NCBI GenBank assembly: GCA_021798635.1
Contig: JAJZGH010000026.1
Coordinates: forward strand, 1 to 26,815
DNA: 26,815 bases
Direction: 5' to 3'
Origin: Planctomycetota bacterium
Lineage (GTDB): Bacteria > Planctomycetota > Phycisphaerae > WQYP01
Shown here: positions 1 through 7,428 of the stretch, piece after piece
How the letters are laid out: each line of letters starts with the position of its first letter
Numbering within the stretch: the stretch's first letter is position 1
Notes under the pieces: generated by a model
The model's database searches: none
Told to the model about the DNA's origin: nothing
The model's input: the letters and a program-made list of their open reading frames with translations, nothing else
Made by a program: the position numbers and the translations under genes

Positions 1-101
1 TGCCGACGAGGAATTGCGGAGCGAAGGTAGTCAGAACTTAAAAGAATAGCAAGAATATTCTCTTTTACGAACTTCCAGACGCAAGCCCCACTCGCCCACC
101 G

Positions 102-150
102 AAAAAGGTGTCAGGTACCTTTTTTTTTGGCCAGGTATCTTTTTTTCTGG
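102..150. repeat. Palindromic AAAAAGGT element with degenerate second copy
   Basis: AAAAAGGT at 102-109 is the exact reverse complement of the start of the run at 117-124, giving an 8-bp stem with a 7-base loop followed by a T tract. A degenerate second copy of the right half (CAGGTATC plus a T run) follows at 132-147. It lies downstream of the minus-strand gene that ends at 230, so it could act as a weak two-way terminator. The shape also resembles short palindromic units spread by IS200/Y1-type transposases; that origin is inference, and no such transposase is in the window. Confidence 0.5.
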
Positions 151-178
151 CGATAAGCCGCGCCGGTGCCTCCGGGAA

Positions 179-199
179 ATGCAAAATCCCGAATGCGAA
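179..199. repeat. Three degenerate heptamers
   Basis: Three adjoining 7-base units can be read here, the first ATGCAAA (179-185) and the third ATGCGAA (193-199). The first unit is identical to one in the heptamer tract before ruvX (3125-3131), and the series resembles units at 7356-7376. This suggests one repeat family. Confidence 0.4.
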
Positions 200-229
200 A
201 GCCAAGGTTCAACGCCCCGCAGAGCGACA

Positions 230-1846
230 CTAACCCTTCATCTTTTTCAACTGTCCAATAATCAGATTGATTTGTTTAAGAATTGCCGCTTTTTTAGCTT
301 TTAACGATGCCATGTGCCCGGCGCTGACAAATCCCTGATCATTGCTAATATGGAACTCCACATTAACCAGCGCTACCTTTTCCTTGGCCAAAGATACCTG
401 CAAAATGGCCGCAAGATACTGGCTTTGCGACTTTTCCGCCGCGCCGGCTTTCATCGCTGCCGCGTACGCCAAGCCCGCCTCCCCCATCGCCTTTTGAGCC
501 ACGGCCAAAGCGTATTGGCTTTCGACATCGCGTATCCAGATTTTGCGCGGATCGTTGGGCTTGAGTCTCTGCTTTTTTAATTGCCAGAATGCCAAATCCT
601 GCCCGTTGGAATCCAACAATGCCTGCGACCGAGCGGCCAGTTCGGCAGATTGCAATTGCCGAATCGCGGTGGCATTCGCTTTTGTGGGCGATTTTTTGAG
701 TTGCTGCAGTTGGTCAAACGCCTGCGTCGCCAACCATTGCTGATGATCACTCTGTGCAAGCTGCTGCAGATGCGATAAAAACAGTTTCGCCTGCGCCCTC
801 ACCTGCGCTGCTGACAAATTATTGGCGGCACGGAAGTGCGCATGGGCCACATCCCACACCACCCATGCCGCCTGAAGCCGGGCGTATCCATCCTGCAACT
901 GCGCCACACAGCGCTCCACCCGCCAATTCGTCCATGAAAGGTGTTTCGTGTGAATCCAATGCCACAACTTCCGGCGCGCTGCATCAATAGCTTTTGCCAC
1001 CGGCAACTGCGGTTGAATATAGGTTGCAAAAGCAGGATCGTGCCAATATTTCTCGGCAGCCTGCAGATATTGCACCTCAGAAACCCGACGAACAACCAAC
1101 CGCACCGGCACTTTTCCATTGCTGTCAAACACTTTCATGGCAAGCACCGCGACATTGCGGTGATAGCGGATATTCGGATAGATCCAATTATCAAAACAAA
1201 GCGGAAAATCCAGCAGCGATTGCGAGGCATGCTGAATGCCGCGAAATTGCATGGCCGCCTGCGGGTCATTAGCCAGAATAACCGCCGGATCAACGCGCTG
1301 CCCCGCCCGCGGCCGCGGACCTGCCGCCGCACCATACGGATCATGTGTACCAAGATACAGCCAGCCAAAAGGACCAACCGAAACGTGCCACGCCCGAAAT
1401 TCAATTAATTCATCAAGAAGAAATGTCTGCTCCTTGCCCGTGCCTGGGCTTCGAAACTTCACCAGTATCAAGACTGGCTGCCCCCGAATACAGCCAAAAT
1501 CGCTAAGATCCGGTGACCACTCGGTGGCGGAATGATAGCCGATGCGATGAAACGCGGTTTTAAGGATGTCTCGCGTGGTTTGGATGCTCAGAGCGGTTTC
1601 GTGAAGGAAATTACTGGGCCTTCCGCATAATGCCACATCCAGCCAATCCGTGACATGTTCGTTCCAAAAAGCCGCAGGTATCGTAAATTCATGTTTCTGT
1701 GCGTTGATTTTAGGGCTGGCTAACACAACCAAGTTATCCGCCGCCGCAGTTGACGGCCTGGTAGCCGCGCTTGCGCCCCGGGCCATCACCGCTAATAACG
1801 AGGCCGCGCCCACCGCCGCAAAATGTCGAAAATATTTCATCATCAT
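230..1846 (-). CDS. Secreted protein with YdjY-like N-terminal region
   Basis: A predicted exported protein of 538 residues. Three consecutive ATG codons lie at 1838-1846; I chose the first because GGGA sits about five bases upstream and the signal peptide then begins directly (basic MMMKYFR, hydrophobic core, ending near GASA). A longer reading from 1894 would put 16 hydrophilic residues before it. Residues of roughly 45-245 resemble the YdjY family seen in planctomycetes: a short beta start, a stretch about how the protein handles 'HETAL', and a later DPYG and FDNWIYPN segment. The remainder (about 270-538) is rich in Ala, Gln, Lys and Leu and looks mainly alpha-helical or coiled. No catalytic motif is visible. 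It is divergent from manC, with 126 bases between the starts. The function is unknown and the YdjY link is a family-level impression. Confidence 0.65.
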   Translation of the reverse strand: MMMKYFRHFAAVGAASLLAVMARGASAATRPSTAAADNLVVLASPKINAQKHEFTIPAAFWNEHVTDWLDVALCGRPSNFLHETALSIQTTRDILKTAFHRIGYHSATEWSPDLSDFGCIRGQPVLILVKFRSPGTGKEQTFLLDELIEFRAWHVSVGPFGWLYLGTHDPYGAAAGPRPRAGQRVDPAVILANDPQAAMQFRGIQHASQSLLDFPLCFDNWIYPNIRYHRNVAVLAMKVFDSNGKVPVRLVVRRVSEVQYLQAAEKYWHDPAFATYIQPQLPVAKAIDAARRKLWHWIHTKHLSWTNWRVERCVAQLQDGYARLQAAWVVWDVAHAHFRAANNLSAAQVRAQAKLFLSHLQQLAQSDHQQWLATQAFDQLQQLKKSPTKANATAIRQLQSAELAARSQALLDSNGQDLAFWQLKKQRLKPNDPRKIWIRDVESQYALAVAQKAMGEAGLAYAAAMKAGAAEKSQSQYLAAILQVSLAKEKVALVNVEFHISNDQGFVSAGHMASLKAKKAAILKQINLIIGQLKKMKG

Positions 1847-1972
1847 TAGTTCCCGTTCATCCGCCCAATCATCCGCTGGGTCGCAAATACCCATGCCCGA
1901 TTTATCCCCCGCCCAAAATCGATTATAACGGAGAGCGGCGACGAGGAGTTACGCCAACGAAAGGATTCCCGA

Positions 1973-3049
1973 ATGCGTTTTGCGGTGATTATGGCCGGTG
2001 GTTCCGGTACGCGGCTTTGGCCGATGTCCACACGTTTGCGCCCCAAGCAGTTATTGCGGTTTATTGGGGGCCAATCGCTTTTGTCCATCGCGGTAGGCCG
2101 ATTGCGCGGCCTGATTGAGCCCGCTGGCGTGTATGTGTGCACGTCGGCAAACTATGCCGACCAGGTGCTGGCGGATTTAGCGATGCTGCCGGAAAACCAG
2201 GTCATTGGTGAACCTATGGGCCGCGATACCGCCAATGCCGTAGCCCTTTCAGCCGCCGTGCTGGCACAGGTAAAGCCTGACTCGGCCATGGCCATTCTCA
2301 CCGCGGATCATATCATTGAACCGCTGGACGTTTTTCAGAACGCCCTGCGAACAGCCTTTGAGACCGTCGATCAATACCCGGACTATCTGGTAACCTTCGG
2401 CATTAAACCCACCCATGCCGCGACGGGGTACGGGTACGTGGAGGGCGGTGCGGCACTGGGCAGTGGCAGCAAAGCCTGTAAGGTCACCGCATTTAAGGAA
2501 AAGCCGGTGGAAGCCGTCGCCCGGCAATATGTGCAGTCCGGCAAATTTTTCTGGAATAGCGGCATGTTTGTCTGGAAAACACAAACCATATTAAAGCAAC
2601 TGCAAACACATTTACCGCGATCCTACGAGGGGGTGATGAAAATCGCCGCCGCCTGGGGCACCAAAGATTTTAAGCGTATCCTGGCGGAAATATATCCCAC
2701 GTTGCCCAAGATCAGCATTGATTATGCAGTCATGGAGAAAGCTGCACATGTTGCCATGGTGCCCATGCCGGTGAATTGGCTGGATGTAGGCAACTGGAAT
2801 TCCGTAGCCGCCACCGTCTCGCCCGACACGACAGGCAACCGCGCCATCGGCTGCAGACTGGCAACCTTGGATTCCTCCGAGGTATTGGCCGTATCCGAAA
2901 ATGAACATCTTGTCGCGACCATCGGCTTAACAGATATGGTAATCGTGCACACCCCCACCGCCACCCTGGTCTGCCCCGCCAGCAAAACCGAACAGATTAA
3001 ACAACTGGTGGCCCAGATCCAGCAGCAATACCCGGAGAGGTATACGTGA
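1973..3049 (+). CDS. manC: Mannose-1-phosphate guanylyltransferase
   Basis: Makes GDP-mannose from mannose 1-phosphate and GTP in the cytoplasm, the donor for mannose- and fucose-containing polysaccharides and glycans. The N-terminus has the nucleotidyltransferase signature MAGGSGTRLWPMS followed by RPKQ. Further family motifs are TADH in the sugar-nucleotide site, a YGYVE segment, FKEKP, FWNSGMF and WLDVGNW near the end. At 358 residues it is the short form, without the fused phosphomannose isomerase cupin domain found in the 470-residue ManC/AlgA enzymes. AAAGGA lies about seven bases before the ATG. It is followed after 121 bases by ruvX, but that gap contains a repeat tract, so an operon is uncertain. 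No other polysaccharide gene is in the window. Confidence 0.93.
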   Translation: MRFAVIMAGGSGTRLWPMSTRLRPKQLLRFIGGQSLLSIAVGRLRGLIEPAGVYVCTSANYADQVLADLAMLPENQVIGEPMGRDTANAVALSAAVLAQVKPDSAMAILTADHIIEPLDVFQNALRTAFETVDQYPDYLVTFGIKPTHAATGYGYVEGGAALGSGSKACKVTAFKEKPVEAVARQYVQSGKFFWNSGMFVWKTQTILKQLQTHLPRSYEGVMKIAAAWGTKDFKRILAEIYPTLPKISIDYAVMEKAAHVAMVPMPVNWLDVGNWNSVAATVSPDTTGNRAIGCRLATLDSSEVLAVSENEHLVATIGLTDMVIVHTPTATLVCPASKTEQIKQLVAQIQQQYPERYT

Positions 3050-3060
3050 TGACGGAGGAA

Positions 3061-3159
3061 TTAGGAGTTAGGAGTTAGACGATGTAACGCAGGTGCCCCG
3101 CTTGCACTACCTCGCTTTTGCAAAATGCAAAATTCCAGGTTCCAAGTTCCACGTTCCCA
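3061..3159. repeat. Heptamer repeat tract between manC and ruvX
   Basis: This gap is largely 7-base units. TTAGGAG occurs twice from 3061, followed by TTAGACG at 3075. From 3118 there are TTGCAAA and ATGCAAA, then ATTCCAG, and then three units of the form GTTCCNN up to 3159, 11 bases before the ruvX start. The segments TTAGGAG, TCGCTTTT and GCAAA occur in the same order as related segments at 7313-7390, so the two appear to be diverged copies of one element. Confidence 0.6.
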
Positions 3160-3170
3160 AAGGTACAACT

Positions 3171-3608
3171 ATGTCTCAGCGAATCATGGCCATCGACTTC
3201 GGAGATAAACGCACCGGCTTGGCTATCGCCGATACTGATACGCGTCTGGCCACGCCGTTTGCCTTACTGGAAAATCTTACCGAAACCCAACTCGTCGCAG
3301 CCATTAAGCGCATCGTTGAACAAGAACAGATCGAAATTCTCATCTGCGGCCTACCCCTGAACATGGACGGCACCGCCGGCCCCCGCGTGCGGCTTACGCA
3401 AAAGATCATCGCCCTGCTGGAAGCAGCCACCGGCAAACGCATCATCAGCGTAGACGAGCGACTAAGCACATTCGCCGCGGAATCACGCATCGCCGGCCAA
3501 TACACCCGCCTGCAAAAACGCCGCCGCCTCGACGCCATCGCCGCCGCCCAAATCCTCACCGACTACCTGGCCACCCGTGGCCAGGAACCTGGAATCCGCA
3601 ACCCGTGA
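3171..3608 (+). CDS. ruvX: Putative pre-16S rRNA nuclease / Holliday junction resolvase-like RuvX (YqgF)
   Basis: A small RNase H-fold protein of 145 residues, the usual size for YqgF/RuvX, involved in 5' end processing of 16S rRNA and historically proposed as a junction resolvase. The first strand carries AIDFGDKRTGLAIAD with the conserved Asp; the middle has ICGLPLNMDGT; VDERLST and DAIAAAQIL give the later acidic residues. I chose the ATG at 3171 because family proteins begin just before this first strand. The upstream reading from 3093 would translate the heptamer repeats. The last residues (QEPGIRNP) are encoded by GGAACCTGGAAT at 3583-3594, the reverse complement of 3131-3142 in the upstream repeat, so the C-terminus may have been rewritten by repeat sequence. 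Confidence 0.9.
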   Translation: MSQRIMAIDFGDKRTGLAIADTDTRLATPFALLENLTETQLVAAIKRIVEQEQIEILICGLPLNMDGTAGPRVRLTQKIIALLEAATGKRIISVDERLSTFAAESRIAGQYTRLQKRRRLDAIAAAQILTDYLATRGQEPGIRNP

Positions 3609-3963
3609 TTTCACAAGCAGGCAGCGGAGGAAAACCGCGGAAGGGTGCCGACGATGAATAATCAATTGCTCCCCGGCGTCCTCGATTCCCTGTAATTTTC
3701 TTTGCGTCAATGCTTTGCAGGAGAAATATAGCCCCATCGGCGGTCCACCCCTTGCGTGCGCACGGCAAGCGACATGATGTCTAAAACGGCAGCATAGCGC
3801 AATTTTTCAAGCACGTTTTCCGTGACCGCACCAGGCTGACACCCCAACTTTCACGCTCAGCTTCTACCCATTATTCACTACTCGTTGAAGCGAACCGCGC
3901 CCCAACTCCCAGTCTCTATCCATCACCCATTACTCATTGAGCTGTCCCGTGTACCGTGTAACC
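3609..3963. other. Gap between convergent ruvX and asnB
   Basis: These 355 bases hold no convincing gene. The left two thirds contain an imperfect inverted repeat with CTTGC and GCAAG arms at 3751-3769 but no T tract, so I do not call it a terminator. The right end is a heptamer tract (3864-3966). Confidence 0.6.
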
Positions 3964-3966
3964 TCA
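3864..3966. repeat. Heptamer repeat tract abutting the asnB stop
   Basis: Degenerate 7-base units read in phase: CTACCCA and TTATTCA (3864-3877), ACCCATT and ACTCATT (3925-3938), and CCCGTGT and ACCGTGT (3946-3959). The last pair runs directly into the stop codon of asnB (3964-3966). The pattern resembles the short tandemly repeated heptamers described from heterocystous cyanobacteria; any common origin is inference. Confidence 0.55.
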
Positions 3967-5811
3967 CTGCCGGTGCCACACTTCCAGCATCAGGCAGGCG
4001 AAGAGGCGATGGGTGTGATCGCGTTGGAATTGCTGGTGCTCTTGCATCATTTTTTTTAGAAACTTCTGGCTTTGCGCGGACTGGAAAAAGCTGGCTTTTG
4101 AGGTTAACAGGTCGTGCAGGGGTTCACGCAACTGCTGGCGAAACCATTGGCCGATCGGTAAACCGAAGCCCTGTTTGGTGCGGTGGGATATGGCAGGCGG
4201 GAGCAAGTCGGGGAAACTTTTTTTGAGTGCCAATTTTCCGGTGCGGTAATCTAGCAGTTCTGCGGTGGGTATGGCGGCGGCGGAGGCTATGACGTGGTGA
4301 TCCAAAAATGGGCTGCGAACTTCCAAGGCGTTGGCCATCGAGGCGCTATCCACTTTCCACAGAACATCACCGGGTAAATAGTGCCGCTGGTCCAGCAGCA
4401 TGGCAGAGCGTGCGGCATCGGATGTTTCGTCTTGCGCGGTGGGCCACGCCAGCAATACATCATGCTCCGCAAGCTCCGGCAGCAACGTGTGAATATCGGC
4501 GGCTGAAAACAAGGTGGTTAACGCGGCATAGCGTAGCGGCCAGGAATTTTTCTGTGTTGCGGCAGCGAACCGGCGTGTGCGTGGCTGCGGGCTTACCAGC
4601 ATGGCAGCATTCGCCAGAAGGCGTGATAAGCGCGGCGCGGCGGTGATGACCCGCAAGGCACGATAGCGATCATACCCGCCAAAGAGTTCATCTCCGCCAT
4701 CACCGCTGATAGCGCATGGTGCCACCATGCGGGCACAATTCGCCAGATAATACGTGGGCAAAATGGACGAATCAGCAAAGGGTTGGCCCAGGGTATACCG
4801 CATAAGCCATTGGAGGGTCTCCATCACGTCAGCGCCCGGGTTGACCTGAAAGGTGTGATGCTGCGAACCAATATGATCCGCGGCGATCTGGGCAAAAGCC
4901 GTTTCATCAAAGGCCGCCTCCGCAAAGCCGATGTTGATGGTTTTAATGCGGCCGGCACCGATCCTGGCGGCGTGGCGCTGCATAAGCCCGGCGATAATGG
5001 TGGAATCAATTCCGCCGGAAAGAAAGCACGCCATGGGAACATCGGCGTGCATTTGCGAAGCAACCGCCGAGTCGATAACAGCGGACACATCCGCCGGCGC
5101 TTGCGGGTCCGGCAGCGCCGGTGCGGCCTGCCAATAGTGTTGCCGGTGGAGTTGATCTTGACGGGCCGTTAAACATTCTCCGGGGGATAATTGGAAAATA
5201 TTTTCATAAATTGTAAAGGGCGGCGGCAGGTAGCCATGCGCCAGGTACCCCGCCATGGACCGCATGGAGGTAACAGCCTTGGCACCAAGCGCCAGCAGCG
5301 CGGGAAGCGTACTGGCAAAATAGAGGACGTTTTCTGCGGATTGGTAAAACAGCGGCTTTTGGCCCATGCGGTCACGGGCCAAAAACAACGTGCGGCTGCG
5401 GGTGTCCCACACGGCAAAGGCGAACATGCCGGTCAACTTTTCCGGCAACGCTGAATTCCATTGTTCCCAGCCATGCACCAGAACTTCCGTATCGCTATGG
5501 TCGCTGGAAAACGAGTGTCCCAATTGTTTTAACTCGGATCGCAAGTCGCGGTGGTTGTAGATTTCGCCGTTAAAGACCACCTGCACGCTCTGATCCTCAT
5601 TGGCCATGGGTTGAGCACCCCCGGCGAGGTCCACAATGCTTAATCGGCGGTGCAATAGAACGCAGGCAGGGTTATGGGGATCGCGCCAGCGGCCGGAACC
5701 ATCCGGGCCGCGATGGGCGAGAAGTTGGTCAACTGTGTTCAGAGTGTCGTCAGAAATCGCAGGCTTATTGGCGGGAGGATTCCATTGGATAATTCCGGCA
5801 AAACCACACAT
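3964..5811 (-). CDS. asnB: Asparagine synthase (glutamine-hydrolysing)
   Basis: A two-domain amidotransferase of 615 residues that makes asparagine from aspartate, ATP and glutamine-derived ammonia. The start is fixed by MCGFAG, in which Cys2 is the N-terminal nucleophile of the class II glutaminase domain; RGPDG (about 34-38) and NGEIYN (81-86) are further glutaminase-site motifs. The synthetase half has the pyrophosphate loop SGGIDS (265-270) and SGDGGDELFGGYDRYR. The length fits AsnB. It follows rnd by nine bases on the same strand, so both are probably co-transcribed. AsnB-like enzymes can also modify peptides or cell-wall precursors; nothing nearby points that way, although manC lies close on the opposite strand. 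The downstream sequence is a heptamer tract instead of a terminator. Confidence 0.93.
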   Translation of the reverse strand: MCGFAGIIQWNPPANKPAISDDTLNTVDQLLAHRGPDGSGRWRDPHNPACVLLHRRLSIVDLAGGAQPMANEDQSVQVVFNGEIYNHRDLRSELKQLGHSFSSDHSDTEVLVHGWEQWNSALPEKLTGMFAFAVWDTRSRTLFLARDRMGQKPLFYQSAENVLYFASTLPALLALGAKAVTSMRSMAGYLAHGYLPPPFTIYENIFQLSPGECLTARQDQLHRQHYWQAAPALPDPQAPADVSAVIDSAVASQMHADVPMACFLSGGIDSTIIAGLMQRHAARIGAGRIKTINIGFAEAAFDETAFAQIAADHIGSQHHTFQVNPGADVMETLQWLMRYTLGQPFADSSILPTYYLANCARMVAPCAISGDGGDELFGGYDRYRALRVITAAPRLSRLLANAAMLVSPQPRTRRFAAATQKNSWPLRYAALTTLFSAADIHTLLPELAEHDVLLAWPTAQDETSDAARSAMLLDQRHYLPGDVLWKVDSASMANALEVRSPFLDHHVIASAAAIPTAELLDYRTGKLALKKSFPDLLPPAISHRTKQGFGLPIGQWFRQQLREPLHDLLTSKASFFQSAQSQKFLKKMMQEHQQFQRDHTHRLFACLMLEVWHRQ

Positions 5812-5820
5812 GGCCAGAAC

Positions 5821-7026
5821 TCACTGTGTCAGAGGTTCAAGAATACCATTGCGGCAGTTAAGGGTAATCGAACGCTGGGCAGTCAGACATTCCAGCAACG
5901 CTTTGCCCAGACATTCATACCGCCAGCCGCTGGAAAGTTTGTGATCCGCCGGCGATTTACCGCTGCGCAGCAGATGGCTTAGTTCCAGCACGTCGCTCTG
6001 TGAAGCGACCAGGGCCGTGCTGACATGGTTGGCAATACAAATGGTTTGGGCCAGCGCCCACGCAGTTTCGCCAAACACGCGGGCATCGGGCGATTCGTCA
6101 ATTTCATCGGCGGCAGCCGGAAAGGCGGATTCGGGTTGATTTTTCACGCGCGAAATCAGTGAGATAATAAAATCAGCATAAGACGCCAGTTCCCGCGGCG
6201 GAAATTCTTTGATGTTATTAAGGCTGGACGCTCTGGCGGGCAATTGTTTGGCGAGGTCCCGTAGAACATTATCCGGCAGCATGGTGCGAGCGGGTAAATC
6301 ATGTTCATAGGCCAATTGTTCACGCCAGGCACACAACTCGCGCAGAACCGCCAGTTGCAGGGAATTCAAACTGCGCGGTGCCTTGAGTTTCAGATATGCC
6401 AGTTGCGGATCATTGGGCCGCACAGCCGCATCGCAACGTTCATCACACGCGGCTGTGGCCCAGGCGTGGCGATTCAAAGAGGTCAGGCGGTCTGAAATAG
6501 CGGCATAAATGGCGGATAGATATTTGACATCATCAATGGCGTATTCGTGCTGGGCCGGGGACAGGGGACGGCGGTCCCAGGCGCTGTAGGTGTGAGCTTT
6601 GGCCAGAGTTACGCCGCAGAAATATTCAACCAGCCGAGCATAAGAAAGCGGATAGCCCAGGCCGATCAATCCTCCCAAGACCTGCGTATCCATGACGTTG
6701 GCAGGCCGAGCGCCGGCGCGCTGCGCAAGGATGGCCAAATCCTGCTCACCAGCGTGGCAAATTTTTACAACGGTTGGATCGGACATAAGAGCAAGTAAAG
6801 GGGAAAGATCATCGATGGCCATCGGATCAACCAGGTGCACCTGTTCCCCGATGGAAATTTGGATCAGGCAGAGGATAGGCGTATAAGAGGTTTCGCCGAT
6901 AAACTCGGTATCAATGCCGAAAGCTGCCGCGGCTTTTAGTTGTTGGCATAACGCCTGAAGTTCCACCCCGCTGGAAAGCAGGATACGGTGAGACGGTTCA
7001 TTTCGGGCTGATTTCACATCGTGCAT
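5821..7026 (-). CDS. rnd: Ribonuclease D
   Basis: A DEDD-family 3'-5' exoribonuclease that trims tRNA and other stable RNA ends. Reading from 7026 gives 401 residues. The exonuclease domain shows FGIDTEF with metal ligands D39 and E41, then KICHAGEQDLAIL, DTQ and YAIDDVKYL, which holds the Tyr and Asp of the last motif. A helical HRDC-like RNA-binding region follows (LNSLQLAVLRELCAWRE, about 215-285), and the rest is variable. The start is uncertain. ATG 7026 gives family-like spacing, while an in-frame TTG at 7074 would add 16 residues and would begin just beside a heptamer repeat; neither has a strong ribosome binding site. asnB starts nine bases after its stop. Confidence 0.88.
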   Translation of the reverse strand: MHDVKSARNEPSHRILLSSGVELQALCQQLKAAAAFGIDTEFIGETSYTPILCLIQISIGEQVHLVDPMAIDDLSPLLALMSDPTVVKICHAGEQDLAILAQRAGARPANVMDTQVLGGLIGLGYPLSYARLVEYFCGVTLAKAHTYSAWDRRPLSPAQHEYAIDDVKYLSAIYAAISDRLTSLNRHAWATAACDERCDAAVRPNDPQLAYLKLKAPRSLNSLQLAVLRELCAWREQLAYEHDLPARTMLPDNVLRDLAKQLPARASSLNNIKEFPPRELASYADFIISLISRVKNQPESAFPAAADEIDESPDARVFGETAWALAQTICIANHVSTALVASQSDVLELSHLLRSGKSPADHKLSSGWRYECLGKALLECLTAQRSITLNCRNGILEPLTQ

Positions 7027-7081
7027 ACGGCGTATTCTGCAGGCAGAAGCGATTTCGGGCAACTGCAGCCACAAAATAATC

Positions 7082-7109
7082 TCAAATTTGAGATTTGAGA
7101 TTTCAGATC
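7082..7109. repeat. Heptamer repeats upstream of rnd
   Basis: Four adjoining 7-base units, with TGAGATT occurring twice exactly (7089-7102) flanked by TCAAATT and TCAGATC. They lie immediately upstream of the possible TTG start of rnd at 7074, within the rnd-porin divergent gap. Confidence 0.6.
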
Positions 7110-7141
7110 ACCTTTCCCCACCGGGCCAAGGGGACGTAATT

Positions 7142-7274
7142 AGCTCGATGCGGCAGCGTCGAGTTTGAATCGGGATACAGTTTACTGACACGGCATTTCT
7201 TCATCGGTGTGACTAGCGTAGGCCGATGAGGCGGATCTGGTATTGCGGTTGCCAAGGCAACTCGCGTTACCGCC
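7142..7274 (+). promoter_or_regulatory. Structured stretch of three hairpins before the porin gene
   Basis: Three stems can be read on the plus strand. CTCGATGC (7144-7151) pairs with GCGTCGAG (7156-7163) across a GGCA loop, with one G-U pair. TCATCGG (7201-7207) pairs with CCGATGA (7223-7229). GGCGG (7230-7234) pairs with CCGCC (7270-7274) and encloses a second stem, GCG plus GTTGCC against GGCAAC plus CGC. It lies in the 354-base gap between rnd and the porin and could be part of a 5' leader or a small RNA. I recognise no known riboswitch class. The pairings were found by eye. Confidence 0.3.
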
Positions 7275-7312
7275 ATCGTGGTATTATTATTTGAATTGCA
7301 CGATTCGGAGAA

Positions 7313-7390
7313 GCTAGGAGTTAGAAGAGTTTGGAAGCGCTTCGCTTTTTGGAGGGTGCGAAACGCCGAATATGAAATTTTGGGAGCCTG
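7313..7390. repeat. Second copy of the composite heptamer element
   Basis: CTAGGAG and TTAGAAG (7313-7326) are followed by TCGCTTTTT (7342-7350) and by 7-base units GTGCGAA (7356) and ATATGAA (7370). This is the same order as the TTAGGAG, TCGCTTTT and GCAAA parts of the tract at 3061-3159. AAGCG (7335-7339) and CGCTT (7343-7347) form a 5-bp hairpin followed by more T residues, so it could weakly attenuate transcription towards the porin. Confidence 0.5.
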
Positions 7391-7428
7391 TCCGGGTAAT
7401 GGTGAAGGTCTAAAGATTGGGATGATTT

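Noticed and set aside
40..71. An inverted repeat centred on AGAATATTCT near the left edge.
   Set aside because: AT-rich palindromes this short are common, the longer arms contain a bulge, and its gene context is cut off by the window.
3093..3170. Extended N-terminus of RuvX starting at 3093.
   Set aside because: The added residues are translated heptamer repeats, and the family normally begins a few residues before the first strand, matching ATG 3171.
3751..3769. Inverted repeat with CTTGC and GCAAG arms between ruvX and asnB as a shared terminator.
   Set aside because: Short imperfect stem without a T tract on either strand.
7223..7235. CCGATGAG within the porin leader, reminiscent of a hammerhead ribozyme core.
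   Set aside because: The core requires CUGAUGA and a GAAA partner; neither is present at the right places.
3059..7390. Heptamer tracts as CRISPR or a CRISPR remnant.
   Set aside because: Units are 7 bases, degenerate and adjoining, without spacers of constant length and without cas genes.
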